This document shows positions 6,246 to 14,460 of a stretch of DNA of 38,779 nt, piece after piece. Every line of letters starts with the position of its first letter. Within the stretch, counting starts at the first letter, position 1. The stretch is taken from the NCBI GenBank assembly GCA_019415435.1, contig DXZE01000015.1:1-38779 (forward strand). The letters are read 5' to 3'. The stretch is from Erysipelotrichaceae bacterium. Its GTDB lineage: Bacteria; Bacillota_I; Bacilli_A; Erysipelotrichales; Erysipelotrichaceae. The notes beneath the pieces are model-generated. The model was not told the origin of the DNA. It made no database searches and worked only from the letters and a program-made list of their open reading frames with translations. A program made the translations under genes and the position numbers.

Positions 6246-7582
6246 TACAGTAATCCTCTGGCACTCAATGCTTCACGGCACTTATCAGCTGTATCCCAAT
6301 CCTTATCCTTCTTGGCCTGATTCCATTGTGCATAAGTCTTCCTGTCTTCCTCTGTTACTTCAGGCTTTTCCACAATGAGTCCTAACACATCCAGCATCTT
6401 TTCCACCGCATTGCGTACTTCAGCAGCCTGATCATAGTCAATATCTCTTGTACGCATGATCTGGTTCAGTTTCTTGATGGATTCAAAGATTACCGTATAA
6501 GCATTCGGTGTATTCATATCATCATCCAATTGATCCAGAAAATCCCGGAACATCTTTTGATCATAAGCATCACTTAATGTAACATCCTGCATGGCTGCCT
6601 TAACATCCAGCTGATGAATTGGCTTTAATACCTTATCCAATTCCTTTCTGGCTGTTTCTACTGTTTCATCAGAGAAATTCAGTTCCTTTCTGTAATGCAC
6701 GGAACTCATTAACCATCTTGTTAAATTCAGGCCTAACTTATCAATGACATCACTTGCCCATAATGTATTGCCAAGTGACTTGGACATCTTCTGACCATCA
6801 ATATTGATCATGGCATTATGAATCCAATAGTTAGCCAGGCAGTTATGATGTGTGCATTCCTGCTGGGCTGCTTCATTTTCATGATGCGGGAACTTCAGAT
6901 CCATACCACCGCCATGAATATCGATCATTTCACCTAAGTTCTGATTGATCATGACAACACATTCTGTATGCCATCCCGGTCTTCCCTTACCCCATGGGGA
7001 ATCCCACTGAATGCCTTTATCTGTCTTCTTCCATAAGGCAAAGTCATATGGATTCTTCTTGCCTTCATTGACATCAATACGGGCCCCAGCTTCCAGATCA
7101 TCTAACTTGTTATGACTGATTTCACCATACTTGTGATCCGCATCTACAGAGAAATACACATCTCCATTCTCAGATACATATGCACTGCCATTATCCACAA
7201 GTTCCTTGATAAAAGCGATAATGCCATCCATTGTCTCAGTAACTCTTGGGGTAATATCCGGTAATTCCGTATTCAGTTTTCTTCTTAATTCCTGATAGGC
7301 ATCGATGTATCTCTGGGCAATGACTGCTTCAGTTGTATTTTCGGCAATTGCCTTATTAATGATCTTGTCATCTACATCGGTAAAGTTAGAAACATACTTA
7401 ACTGTATATCCTTCTGCCTCAAACAATCTCTTTAAGACATCAAAGACTACCATTGGTCTTGCATTACCAATATGTGCATAGTTATAGACAGTAGGTCCGC
7501 ATACATACATATCTACATGTCCTTCATGAACAGGCCTGAATTCCTCTACCTTCAGATCCTTTGTGTTATAAAGCTTAATCAT
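6245..7582 (-). CDS. cysS: Cysteinyl-tRNA synthetase
   Basis: Class I enzyme charging tRNA-Cys. The 445-aa product has the HIGH motif (MYVCGPTVYNYAHIGNARPM, near 20-40), zinc ligands (CGPT Cys, later HTECVVM and HHENEAAQQE) and KMSKS (GQKMSKSLGN, near 268). The start is the ATG at 7580-7582, with AAGGAGG 5 nt upstream; the longer open frame translates the T-box terminator and is not coding. First gene of the cysS-mrnC-rlmB operon, controlled by the T-box just upstream. Confidence 0.97.
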   Translation of the reverse strand: MIKLYNTKDLKVEEFRPVHEGHVDMYVCGPTVYNYAHIGNARPMVVFDVLKRLFEAEGYTVKYVSNFTDVDDKIINKAIAENTTEAVIAQRYIDAYQELRRKLNTELPDITPRVTETMDGIIAFIKELVDNGSAYVSENGDVYFSVDADHKYGEISHNKLDDLEAGARIDVNEGKKNPYDFALWKKTDKGIQWDSPWGKGRPGWHTECVVMINQNLGEMIDIHGGGMDLKFPHHENEAAQQECTHHNCLANYWIHNAMINIDGQKMSKSLGNTLWASDVIDKLGLNLTRWLMSSVHYRKELNFSDETVETARKELDKVLKPIHQLDVKAAMQDVTLSDAYDQKMFRDFLDQLDDDMNTPNAYTVIFESIKKLNQIMRTRDIDYDQAAEVRNAVEKMLDVLGLIVEKPEVTEEDRKTYAQWNQAKKDKDWDTADKCREALSARGLL

Positions 7583-7603
7583 ATTTTCCTCCTTGTAAGA
7601 ATT

Positions 7604-7803
7604 AAAAAAGGGCCATGCAAAAAGACGCCTCAGCGTGGTCCCACTTTTCTTTTTACTCAATTCCTTAACGCAGATTCACGTTCTTTATTACCAGACCCTC
7701 CAGGATGCATTCATATCTTATATACAGAAGACACTTTCACCTTACATGTCTTTCTCTATCTGTATACATACAGATACTACTATTTCCCTTCTTCAGTTTT
7801 CTC
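7604..7803 (-). ncRNA. T-box riboswitch, cysteine-specific
   Basis: The cysS leader contains a Stem I with a long imperfect hairpin (ATACAG and AAGACA arms around an AGAGA bulge, distal GGTGAAAG), a specifier loop with GAA followed by TGC (Cys codon, 7707-7709), the T-box core GTGGGACCACG (around 7633-7644) and a terminator (7610-7618 with 7633-7642, followed by TTTTTT). Uncharged tRNA-Cys should stabilise the antiterminator. The TGGG at the acceptor-pairing bulge would need a G-U pair with the usual U discriminator of tRNA-Cys. Confidence 0.88.
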
Positions 7804-7807
7804 AAAC

Positions 7808-7816
7808 AGTATAATA
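7808..7816 (-). promoter_or_regulatory. -10 region for the cysS T-box transcript
   Basis: Overlapping TATTAT and TATACT hexamers lie just upstream of Stem I. The best-spaced -35 (TTCATC at 7834-7839) is weak, so only the -10 is noted. Confidence 0.4.
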
Positions 7817-7839
7817 CAAAAACACCTGAAACAGATGAA

Positions 7840-8682
7840 TTATTCTCCTGTAACATACTGATAGGCATCTCCTGACTGTACAAAACAGACGGGTATATTT
7901 CCTGTGATCTCTGGTAACCATGTACACATATACTTCATGCCTGGTTCTTCGATGTTGAAATGACCTATCGCAATAATAGCTTTCGGTTTCTTTAACATGG
8001 CACTGTCACGGATATATTCCTGTACCGTATAATCTGTTAATTCCATCGTTAACAAGGCATCGATATGTTCTTTCTCGGTTGTTTCAATATACATATTATC
8101 CTGATCACCCATAATATGCATTGGTACACGTACTCTATGGACTGCAGTATCAGGATCACCGATAATCCTTGTGCCATGTAAATGAAGTTTATGAACTAAT
8201 TCTTCAGCAAGATCATATGCAGTTACAGATGGTATCTCAAATGTACGGGGATCTCTTGTATCACCTGCAATATACTCTGTCCAACCCAGTTCTTCGGCAA
8301 AGCCATAGAAGATACCGTCCACATATTTTCCATCTACAGGAATACCGGCATGAATATGATCATGATCTCTCCACACACATATGTTATAGGAATCCAATAA
8401 TGCCTTCTTTGCCTGGAATACTGAATTATCCTGTAACCAATCAGTATGATCACCATGATTCCAGAATAAAGCCTCATGACAGATGATCAGATTACAGTTA
8501 CGCTTATGTGCTACTTCAATCACATCCACACTGGCAAAACATGTTGTCACAATACCTGTACATTCCTGATCAGCATTACCGTATAAGATCCTGTCTCTTG
8601 TGTTCTCTTCAGTGATCTGTATCCCATTCCATGTCTGACCATGGTATTTCTTTAAACCATCAATTACTTCCTGTATTTTCAT
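7840..8682 (-). CDS. NIF3/YbgI/YqfO-like dinuclear metal-binding protein
   Basis: 280 aa. Members of this family form hexameric toroids with a two-metal centre per subunit. Some are annotated as GTP cyclohydrolase I type 2, but a general role is not settled. Visible family features are TTCFASVDVIEVAHKRNCNLIICHEALFW (near 46-74), with His and Glu ligands, and the C-terminal IGHFNIEEPGMKYM (near 248). The histidine cluster DHDHIHAGIP (near 105) probably adds metal ligands. The regulatory insert of longer YqfO proteins is absent or reduced. GGAG lies 8 nt before the ATG, just after the previous gene's terminator. Confidence 0.8.
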   Translation of the reverse strand: MKIQEVIDGLKKYHGQTWNGIQITEENTRDRILYGNADQECTGIVTTCFASVDVIEVAHKRNCNLIICHEALFWNHGDHTDWLQDNSVFQAKKALLDSYNICVWRDHDHIHAGIPVDGKYVDGIFYGFAEELGWTEYIAGDTRDPRTFEIPSVTAYDLAEELVHKLHLHGTRIIGDPDTAVHRVRVPMHIMGDQDNMYIETTEKEHIDALLTMELTDYTVQEYIRDSAMLKKPKAIIAIGHFNIEEPGMKYMCTWLPEITGNIPVCFVQSGDAYQYVTGE

Positions 8683-8693
8683 AGTGCATCTCC

Positions 8694-8721
8694 AAAAAAG
8701 AACCTGTTTTAAAACAGGTTC
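8694..8721 (-). terminator. Terminator after the GYF_2 gene
   Basis: A perfect palindromic stem (GAACCTGTTTT with AAAACAGGTTC, 8700-8721; the inner bases form the loop) is followed by TTTTTT on the minus strand. Confidence 0.88.
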
Positions 8722-8964
8722 TCACTTATCTTCATCAATGATATTCATCTGTAATGTTTCTACAGGTGCATCATCTTCTTCACTCGCAGGCATATAAACA
8801 GAATAGATAGAATTGCCTACCTTCAGCCATCCGGACATGTCAGGCATCCAGATATAATCATCCGCTGTCAGAATCTCCTGTTTAATCAAAGCAGCCAGTT
8901 CTGCATCAGAATACGGACCATACTTTGATTTATCCTGTTTCATGTAATACCAGACTTTATCCAT
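8722..8964 (-). CDS. GYF_2 (DUF4339) domain protein
   Basis: 80 aa. VWYYMKQDKSKYGPYSDAEL followed by a helix and DYIWMPDMSGWLKV is the GYF_2 fold signature (W-Y-Y, GPYS/GP, D-x-W, W), a small proline-rich-peptide-binding or protein-binding module usually attached to membrane proteins. Here it stands alone with a short acidic tail. It is 14 nt downstream of the HTH/RCC1 membrane protein and has an AAAGGA site, so the two are likely co-transcribed and may work together. Partner unknown. Confidence 0.75.
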   Translation of the reverse strand: MDKVWYYMKQDKSKYGPYSDAELAALIKQEILTADDYIWMPDMSGWLKVGNSIYSVYMPASEEDDAPVETLQMNIIDEDK

Positions 8965-8978
8965 AGCTTTCCTTTCTG

Positions 8979-11150
8979 TTAATTATCAACCAGTACATCT
9001 ACAGAAGATGAACCAGGTGATGGTGTGATATCTTCCTGTGAACTGATTGTATGATTACTGATTGCGGTAGAACTGCCGCCAGATTTCTGTGAGATAGCAC
9101 CGGCACTGTAACTCTGTCCAGGTGTTAACTGTACGTTAGATGCTGTAAATACAACATTACCGGAAGAATCCTTGAACAATACTGTATATGCCTTATCCGC
9201 ATATGTCAGATTCACCTGAGCAGTACCTGCCTCACTTTCTGTATAGGTAGGTGTAGCAGAATATGCCTTTACAGCGACTGTGTATGTACCAGGATTCAGA
9301 TCATCAGAAGATACAGAGTATGTTGTAGAGTTCACCTGCATCTCAGCACCGCCATTGAATGAAATCGTATAATAATCCGCATGATCTACAGCACTCCAGT
9401 TGATAGACCAGCCATCACTGGATTGATGAGATGTAATATCACCAGGTGTACCTAACTGTACTGTCTTGGCCTTATACGTATATTTATAAGATGCACTGCT
9501 TTCACTGTACTTATCCGTATCCTTAGGAATAGCAGTAACCGTAATCGTATACTCCTGACCATCGGTTAACTGGGTAGCCGCAATACTTACCTGGTTCGTA
9601 TTTGTGGCAGGCTGATCACCAATACCAGAAATATTTACCTTATAGGAATCCGCATTCTTTACCTTATCCCATTTAATAACAATATTAGCGGTTGTTTCAC
9701 TAACCTGAATATTCTTAGGCTTATCAAGCTTATCTGCGGAAGCAGAGGCTGAAGCTGTAGGTTCAGGTGTAGAGGAATCCGTATTTGTATACTGACCATC
9801 ATTGTTATCACCAGCACCATACATATTATCGGAAGAATCAAAGCCAACAACTGTATTGCCATTAGCCGCAATATATTTCATTCTCTTCCATTGTGATACT
9901 GCATCACTGATGGAATCATCACTGGCACTGCATTCTACTGTACCATCTTTCTTAAGGCCGGCTATGACTGTATCACCTGCAGCAATTGCGGTAATATCAC
10001 TCCAGTCACTGGTAGATAACTTTGTGCCGCTGCCAATAACGTATGTATCAACCGTACCATCTTTCTTTAATACAGCAATCATACTGTCATTGATAGAAAC
10101 ATCTGCGACATTGTCCATACCACTGACCGGGTTGGCGTTGCCGCCGGCAGTTCTTAATGTACCATCATTGGTAAGACCAATGGTAATATCATCACCAGCA
10201 TATACCTTTTCAATATTAGACCAGTCAGAGACATCACATCCCTTGTCACTGCCAGTACACTTGACCTTGCCATCACCTGTAACAGCAGCGGTATGTTTCT
10301 TACCTGCCGCAATATATGTCACATCTTCCCAACCGTTTACGGTCTTACTGTTGGAAGAATCCACAGCCTTGCCATTTCTTAATAACGCAGCCGCATGGCC
10401 ATCAAATGCACTTACCTGCACCGCATTATCAAATGATGCGGATGAAGAGAACTTGCCATATTCCTTATAGGAACCACTCTTATTGACATATAAAGTATAT
10501 GTGCTGCCCACTGCCAGTCTGTTACTGTCACCCGGGGTTACTGTTGTTCCACAGCCTCTCATTAATACAATAATCAAAGCAAGAACAACAACGACTGCCG
10601 CAACAGCTCCGATAATGATTGCGGACTGTTTCTTTTTCTTCTTTTTACCAGCATCCTTCTTACGGTTATCATCAGGATTACGTCTGGCTCTCTTTTCTTC
10701 TTCGTAGGATTCTTTCTGAGGTTCTACAATCTGCGTTTCACCCTGATCGAGATCCTGATCTCCTACAACCCTGGTATTCCCAAGAGAATCTGTATCCATT
10801 CTGACTGTATCGCCATCTTCGTTTCTTGGCGGCAATACACCATCTACCGGCATCATATTATCCGCCGGATCTATCTGCTGGGTCATGGAAATATCACTGA
10901 ATGGAATCTGAACGCTGTCATTCAGACTATTATCAAAAGTAATATCCTTTAAATTATCCACAAGACTATCTACAGAAATATGGTACAGATCTGCCAGCTG
11001 TTTTAACTGTGCAGCTGTACAGATAGAGTTTCCATTTTCCCATTTCATGTATTCGGTAACCGGTATGCCAAGTCTGGTTGCTACATCACCCTGCGCATAC
11101 TGATAATGCTTTCTTAACTGAGTTAATTTTTCTGGCAGTCGATTCGTCAT
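8979..11150 (-). CDS. Membrane-spanning XRE-family HTH protein with extracellular RCC1-like and fibronectin type III domains
   Basis: 723 aa with an unusual architecture. Residues 8-62 form an XRE/Cro-type helix-turn-helix (LRKHYQYAQGDVATRLGIP, then EYMKWENG). An acidic linker follows, then a Lys-rich stop-transfer segment (about 163-174), one transmembrane helix (176-197), an RCC1/BNR-like region of repeated AAL-NDG/KDG units (about 240-455), a Ser/Pro/Thr linker (458-476), two FN3-like domains (about 477-562 and 566-650) and a C-terminal beta domain. The Lys run implies a cytoplasmic N-terminus and an exterior C-terminus. It could be a surface-sensing transcription regulator or an anchored protein that binds DNA at the membrane. 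Good promoter and GGAGG site upstream. Confidence 0.8.
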   Translation of the reverse strand: MTNRLPEKLTQLRKHYQYAQGDVATRLGIPVTEYMKWENGNSICTAAQLKQLADLYHISVDSLVDNLKDITFDNSLNDSVQIPFSDISMTQQIDPADNMMPVDGVLPPRNEDGDTVRMDTDSLGNTRVVGDQDLDQGETQIVEPQKESYEEEKRARRNPDDNRKKDAGKKKKKKQSAIIIGAVAAVVVVLALIIVLMRGCGTTVTPGDSNRLAVGSTYTLYVNKSGSYKEYGKFSSSASFDNAVQVSAFDGHAAALLRNGKAVDSSNSKTVNGWEDVTYIAAGKKHTAAVTGDGKVKCTGSDKGCDVSDWSNIEKVYAGDDITIGLTNDGTLRTAGGNANPVSGMDNVADVSINDSMIAVLKKDGTVDTYVIGSGTKLSTSDWSDITAIAAGDTVIAGLKKDGTVECSASDDSISDAVSQWKRMKYIAANGNTVVGFDSSDNMYGAGDNNDGQYTNTDSSTPEPTASASASADKLDKPKNIQVSETTANIVIKWDKVKNADSYKVNISGIGDQPATNTNQVSIAATQLTDGQEYTITVTAIPKDTDKYSESSASYKYTYKAKTVQLGTPGDITSHQSSDGWSINWSAVDHADYYTISFNGGAEMQVNSTTYSVSSDDLNPGTYTVAVKAYSATPTYTESEAGTAQVNLTYADKAYTVLFKDSSGNVVFTASNVQLTPGQSYSAGAISQKSGGSSTAISNHTISSQEDITPSPGSSSVDVLVDN

Positions 11151-11171
11151 GGAATTCCTCCCGCTGTTACT

Positions 11172-11200
11172 ATTTTAAGAGTAATAAAGCTTTGTGACAA
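11172..11200 (-). promoter_or_regulatory. Promoter of the HTH/RCC1 membrane protein gene
   Basis: TTGTCA (11195-11200), a 17-nt spacer and TAAAAT (11172-11177) on the minus strand, about 20 nt upstream of the ATG. Confidence 0.65.
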
Positions 11201-11224
11201 GGTTACTTTTCATGAAAACAACAC

Positions 11225-11255
11225 AAAAGAGGGAAAGCTTAATGCTCTCCCTCTT
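11225..11255 (-). terminator. Terminator of gapA
   Basis: An 8-bp stem AAGAGGGA / TCCCTCTT (11227-11234 with 11248-11255), with further pairing of AGCTT/AAGCT-like bases in the loop, is followed by TTTTGTG on the minus strand. Confidence 0.75.
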
Positions 11256-11275
11256 AAAGGTCTTTTACAGACAAA

Positions 11276-12298
11276 TTACTTAACGTTTTCAGCGAAGTAC
11301 TTGATTGTACGAACCATCTGAGAAGTATAGGAGTTTTCATTATCATACCAGGAAACTGTCTGTACTTCATATGTGTCATCGTCAATCTTGTTAACCATTG
11401 TCTGTGTTGCATCAAAGATAGAACCATGTGTTTCATTGATGATATCAGAAGAAACAATGTCCTCATCATTGTATGCGAAGGAATCAGATGCAGCAGCCTT
11501 CATAGCTTCATTGATCTTTTCAACTGTAACATCCTTGCCCTTGACAACAGAGAACAGCAGAGTTGTAGATCCTGTTGGAACTGGGACTCTCTGTGCAGCA
11601 CCGATCAGCTTGCCATTCAGTTCAGGCAGAACAAGACCGATAGCCTTAGCAGCACCTGAAGAAGCTGGAACGATGTTCTGAGCACCAGCTCTGGATCTTC
11701 TCAGGTTGCCCTTTCTCTGTGGACCATCAAGAATCATCTGATCACCTGTGTAAGCATGAACTGTGCACATGATACCGGAAACGATAGGGAATGTGTCGTT
11801 CAGTGTCTTAGCCATAGGTGCCAGGCAGTTAGTTGTGCAGGATGCTGCAGAGATAATCTGATCGCCATCCTTCAGTGTCTTTTCGTTTACAGAGTAAACA
11901 ATTGTTGGCAGGTCATTTCCAGCTGGAGCGGAAATAACAACCTTCTTGGCACCAGCATCGATATGAGCCTGTGCCTTAGCCTTGGATGTGTAGAAACCTG
12001 TGCACTCGAGAACTACATCAACGTTCAATTCTCCCCATGGGCAGTTCTTGGCATCCTTTTCAGCGTAGATTCTGATTTCCTTGCCGTCAACTGTGATTGT
12101 TCCCTTCTCATCATCAGAAGAGATTTCATGATCCCACTTGCCATGTGTTGTGTCATGCTTCAGAAGATAAGCAAGCATATGAGGTGTTGTCAGATCGTTG
12201 ATAGCAACGACTTCGTATCCCTCAGAAACGAACATCTGTCTGAATGCAAGACGACCAATACGGCCAAATCCATTAATAGCAACTCTTACATCTGTCAT
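11276..12298 (-). CDS. gapA: Glyceraldehyde-3-phosphate dehydrogenase, type I
   Basis: Glycolytic NAD-dependent oxidation of glyceraldehyde-3-phosphate. 340 aa with the Rossmann start VAINGFGRIGRLAFRQ, the catalytic Cys in SAASCTTNCLAPM (near residue 154), the catalytic His in CTVHAYTGDQ, and the C-terminal WYDNENSYTSQMVRT. Asp in AINDLT after the second strand suggests NAD rather than NADP preference. The gene stands alone: no cggR, pgk or tpiA nearby. The promoter is close to consensus. The ribosome site AAGGAGG is 15 nt before the ATG, unusually far, but a small hairpin in the gap could shorten it. Confidence 0.97.
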   Translation of the reverse strand: MTDVRVAINGFGRIGRLAFRQMFVSEGYEVVAINDLTTPHMLAYLLKHDTTHGKWDHEISSDDEKGTITVDGKEIRIYAEKDAKNCPWGELNVDVVLECTGFYTSKAKAQAHIDAGAKKVVISAPAGNDLPTIVYSVNEKTLKDGDQIISAASCTTNCLAPMAKTLNDTFPIVSGIMCTVHAYTGDQMILDGPQRKGNLRRSRAGAQNIVPASSGAAKAIGLVLPELNGKLIGAAQRVPVPTGSTTLLFSVVKGKDVTVEKINEAMKAAASDSFAYNDEDIVSSDIINETHGSIFDATQTMVNKIDDDTYEVQTVSWYDNENSYTSQMVRTIKYFAENVK

Positions 12299-12302
12299 AT
12301 TG

Positions 12303-12319
12303 TCTTTTAAAGACCTCCT
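12303..12319 (-). promoter_or_regulatory. Unusual gapA ribosome-binding site with an intervening hairpin
   Basis: GGAGG is followed by TCTTTAAAAGACAAT and then ATG. The last G plus TCTT can pair with AAGAC, folding most of the 15-nt gap and bringing the Shine-Dalgarno closer to the ATG. No alternative ATG, GTG or TTG occurs in frame in the gap, so the start is fixed. Confidence 0.5.
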
Positions 12320-12333
12320 TATGTTGCACTGAA

Positions 12334-12362
12334 ATTATAAGATCATAAAAGTTGTGCGTCAA
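12334..12362 (-). promoter_or_regulatory. Strong vegetative promoter of gapA
   Basis: TTGACG (12357-12362), a 17-nt spacer and TATAAT (12334-12339) on the minus strand. The 5' UTR is short, about 28 nt. Confidence 0.85.
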
Positions 12363-12385
12363 TTGTGAAACATTGGATTTTAATC

Positions 12386-12409
12386 AAAAACGGAGCTTTA
12401 TCGCGCCGT
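12386..12409 (-). terminator. Terminator after the acetyltransferase gene
   Basis: ACGG and GC arms pair with GC and CCGT (12390-12396 with about 12403-12409, one internal mismatch), followed by TTTTTGATT on the minus strand. It overlaps the stop codon. Confidence 0.65.
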
Positions 12410-13323
12410 TAGTCAAACTCATTCAGATTTAATGGTTTTGTGGATAAGGCAAATGCCTGCTGGACATTGGTTACTCTGCGGTTGAATACTTTTGTAAAGA
12501 GACCTGCATCATTCAGTCTTACCATAGTTGATCCATATGTGCGCTTCTGGGCATGAGGGAAAACCAGTGATAAGTCTTCTGCTTCAGAAACATACAGATT
12601 GACGATCTTTCTTTCCTGTAAGGCCGCATTGCATAGCTTCATCAAAGATACAGAATCGAGATAGACAAGTTCTTCTACCCGTAATTCTCTGCCCTGGGGT
12701 ATCATGACTGCATATCCCTGGATCTGATTGCGGCCATTATAGAAAGCTACAATCTTCCCACTTAATGCTTTGACTTCTTTTTTATAATTCACAAAATCTT
12801 TTAAATCTCTTGCATAGAATCCATTGAACTTACGGATAAAGGCACTGTATACCTTCATCAGATCTATAGGAGCTGGTTCATATGACATACCGAAGTTGGT
12901 GATACGTCTGACATCATTGCGGGAAATTGTATAGATACTGCGATTATAAATTGTTTCAAAGCCAAACTGTTCATACATGGCAGGCGTTTCTGTCTGTATT
13001 AATGTCAGTAATTCAGAATGTTCACAGGCATCTAAAACTATATTCATCAGATCATGCATATAGCCATGATGACGGTATTGCGGATGGGTAGCTACTCCCA
13101 ATAACATACTTACCTGCATGGCTCTGCCATTAAACATCATCACATGCCTGTCTCTGATCATTGTCGCAATGATCTTTCCTTCCTGAATCACTACATAACA
13201 GTTTCCAGGCTTAAAATATGTCTTCATAAAGAAATTCAGATACCGTGGATCTTCCTTAGGAAAAGATACTTTAAAAAGATCCCTGATCTCATCCCTCATT
13301 TCTTCTGACGCTTTAGCAATCAT
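12409..13323 (-). CDS. Eis-like GNAT family N-acetyltransferase
   Basis: 304 aa, longer than single-domain GNATs. The N-terminal GNAT fold contains the acetyl-CoA-binding segment GVATHPQYRHHGYMHDLM (near residues 76-93). A second GNAT-like half and the C-terminal GSTMVRLNDAGLF follow the arrangement of Eis-type multi-domain acetyltransferases, which acetylate amines including aminoglycosides. The sterol-carrier-like third domain of Eis is missing or short, so substrate is uncertain. The start has only a weak purine-rich site. It lies after whiA and a small membrane gene, before gapA. Confidence 0.75.
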   Translation of the reverse strand: MIAKASEEMRDEIRDLFKVSFPKEDPRYLNFFMKTYFKPGNCYVVIQEGKIIATMIRDRHVMMFNGRAMQVSMLLGVATHPQYRHHGYMHDLMNIVLDACEHSELLTLIQTETPAMYEQFGFETIYNRSIYTISRNDVRRITNFGMSYEPAPIDLMKVYSAFIRKFNGFYARDLKDFVNYKKEVKALSGKIVAFYNGRNQIQGYAVMIPQGRELRVEELVYLDSVSLMKLCNAALQERKIVNLYVSEAEDLSLVFPHAQKRTYGSTMVRLNDAGLFTKVFNRRVTNVQQAFALSTKPLNLNEFD

Positions 13324-13352
13324 CCTAATCTCCCCGTATTACGCTGTATTTA

Positions 13353-13538
13353 TTATACATCCTTATCGATATGATCCATATCTCTGACGATCTTTCTTGT
13401 CCTGAGATACCCTATGATTCCCATGATACCTAAAACAATAAACAATATTGACCAGTCAGGCCACTTCACACATAACAATACAATTACCAATACATATACT
13501 GTACATACAATCATCCATCTATTCTTTTTCATAGCCAC
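13353..13538 (-). CDS. Small two-helix membrane protein overlapping the end of whiA
   Basis: 61 aa if read from GTG at 13538, or 59 aa from ATG at 13532. Two hydrophobic helices (about residues 9-25 and 30-45) are followed by a basic RTRK segment and an acidic C-terminus. The reading frame overlaps the last 20 bp of whiA and has no clear ribosome site, so expression would depend on translational coupling. Not recognised as a known family. In Bacillus this slot after whiA holds crh, which this is not. Confidence 0.5.
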   Translation of the reverse strand: MAMKKNRWMIVCTVYVLVIVLLCVKWPDWSILFIVLGIMGIIGYLRTRKIVRDMDHIDKDV

Positions 13539-14460
13539 GTACTGCTATATCATGCAGCTTGACAAACCTGTGTTTCATACCGCTCTTGGATACAGACTGT
13601 CCTGTCTTATTCTCATATAATGTACATAATTCATTTAAGGAACAGTCCGGATTCTCTTTTCTTAATTCCACAACATCCTTTAACTTCTGATCCAGATATT
13701 CATACTTATGATCTTTTTCAATCAGTTTAATATCCTTTAACTGCTTTGCGGCAGCAGACTGTACCTTCATTTCATTCGCCACATCTATATTATTCAGACG
13801 GGTAATGCTGTTAGTGAAATCTCTGGATATACGGATATTTTCAAACTCCATGACCGCATTATCCGCCTCTATGATTCTTAAGAAATCTGCGATCTTCTCA
13901 GCTGCCTTGACATATATAATATCTTTTCCACGTCTTTCAATGGTTCTTGCCCTGATCTGAAACCTTGCCATTAAATCAATCAGAAAGTATGCCTGTTCTT
14001 TTGAAACTGCTGTTATCTCTAAATGATAGCTTGTTTTCTCTGGCGGATTGACAGAACCGGAAGCCATGAACGCCCCAGCCAGATATGCTCTTGCATTATT
14101 ATCTGTTTCTATAATCTTCTTCAAAGGCTTCTCTAATAAGCCTCTTGAACTGTAGATACCTAAATCCGTTAATATTTCCTGGGCATTAGAAAGGATCCGG
14201 ATACCATATATCCGGTTCTTTCTTAAATTCATCTTTTTCTTTACAAACAGGCTCATCTCACAGCCATATCTTTCCTTAACCAACCGGAATATCGTTCTTG
14301 CGACAGACGCATTTTCAATTGTCACCAAGATCGTAATTCCTCTGTTGGAAAAGGAAAGTGAGGAAGTCATCTGAATCAAAGCAGATAGTTCTGCCCTGGC
14401 ATCATTACCTTCCATAACCTTCTTTGCCACTTCCTGTTTTACTTCAGATGAAAAAGACAC
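13519..14460 (-). CDS. whiA: DNA-binding/cell-division regulator WhiA
   Basis: 313 aa: an N-terminal LAGLIDADG-like pair of repeats (including ARAYLAGAFMASGSV near residue 127, where the endonuclease acidic residues are not conserved) and a C-terminal helix-turn-helix (NIDVANEMKVQSAAAKQLKDIKLI region, near 220-245). In Bacillus WhiA affects Z-ring formation and chromosome segregation; in actinomycetes it is a sporulation regulator. The start is GTG at 14458-14460, with GGAGGA 6 nt upstream. Its first base is the last base of the yvcK stop (TAGTG). Third gene of rapZ-yvcK-whiA. Confidence 0.95.
   Translation of the reverse strand: MSFSSEVKQEVAKKVMEGNDARAELSALIQMTSSLSFSNRGITILVTIENASVARTIFRLVKERYGCEMSLFVKKKMNLRKNRIYGIRILSNAQEILTDLGIYSSRGLLEKPLKKIIETDNNARAYLAGAFMASGSVNPPEKTSYHLEITAVSKEQAYFLIDLMARFQIRARTIERRGKDIIYVKAAEKIADFLRIIEADNAVMEFENIRISRDFTNSITRLNNIDVANEMKVQSAAAKQLKDIKLIEKDHKYEYLDQKLKDVVELRKENPDCSLNELCTLYENKTGQSVSKSGMKHRFVKLHDIAVRGYEKE

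Noticed and set aside
7583..7660. N-terminal extension of CysS by 26 residues
   Set aside because: These bases form the T-box core and terminator, and a strong AAGGAGG precedes the later ATG.
9802..10470. 222-aa plus-strand ORF opposite the RCC1/FN3 gene
   Set aside because: Antisense shadow of a repetitive Ser/Thr/Asp-rich gene; no ribosome site or domain.
11756..12310. 184-aa plus-strand ORF opposite gapA
   Set aside because: Antisense shadow; the minus strand encodes a complete GAPDH with all motifs.
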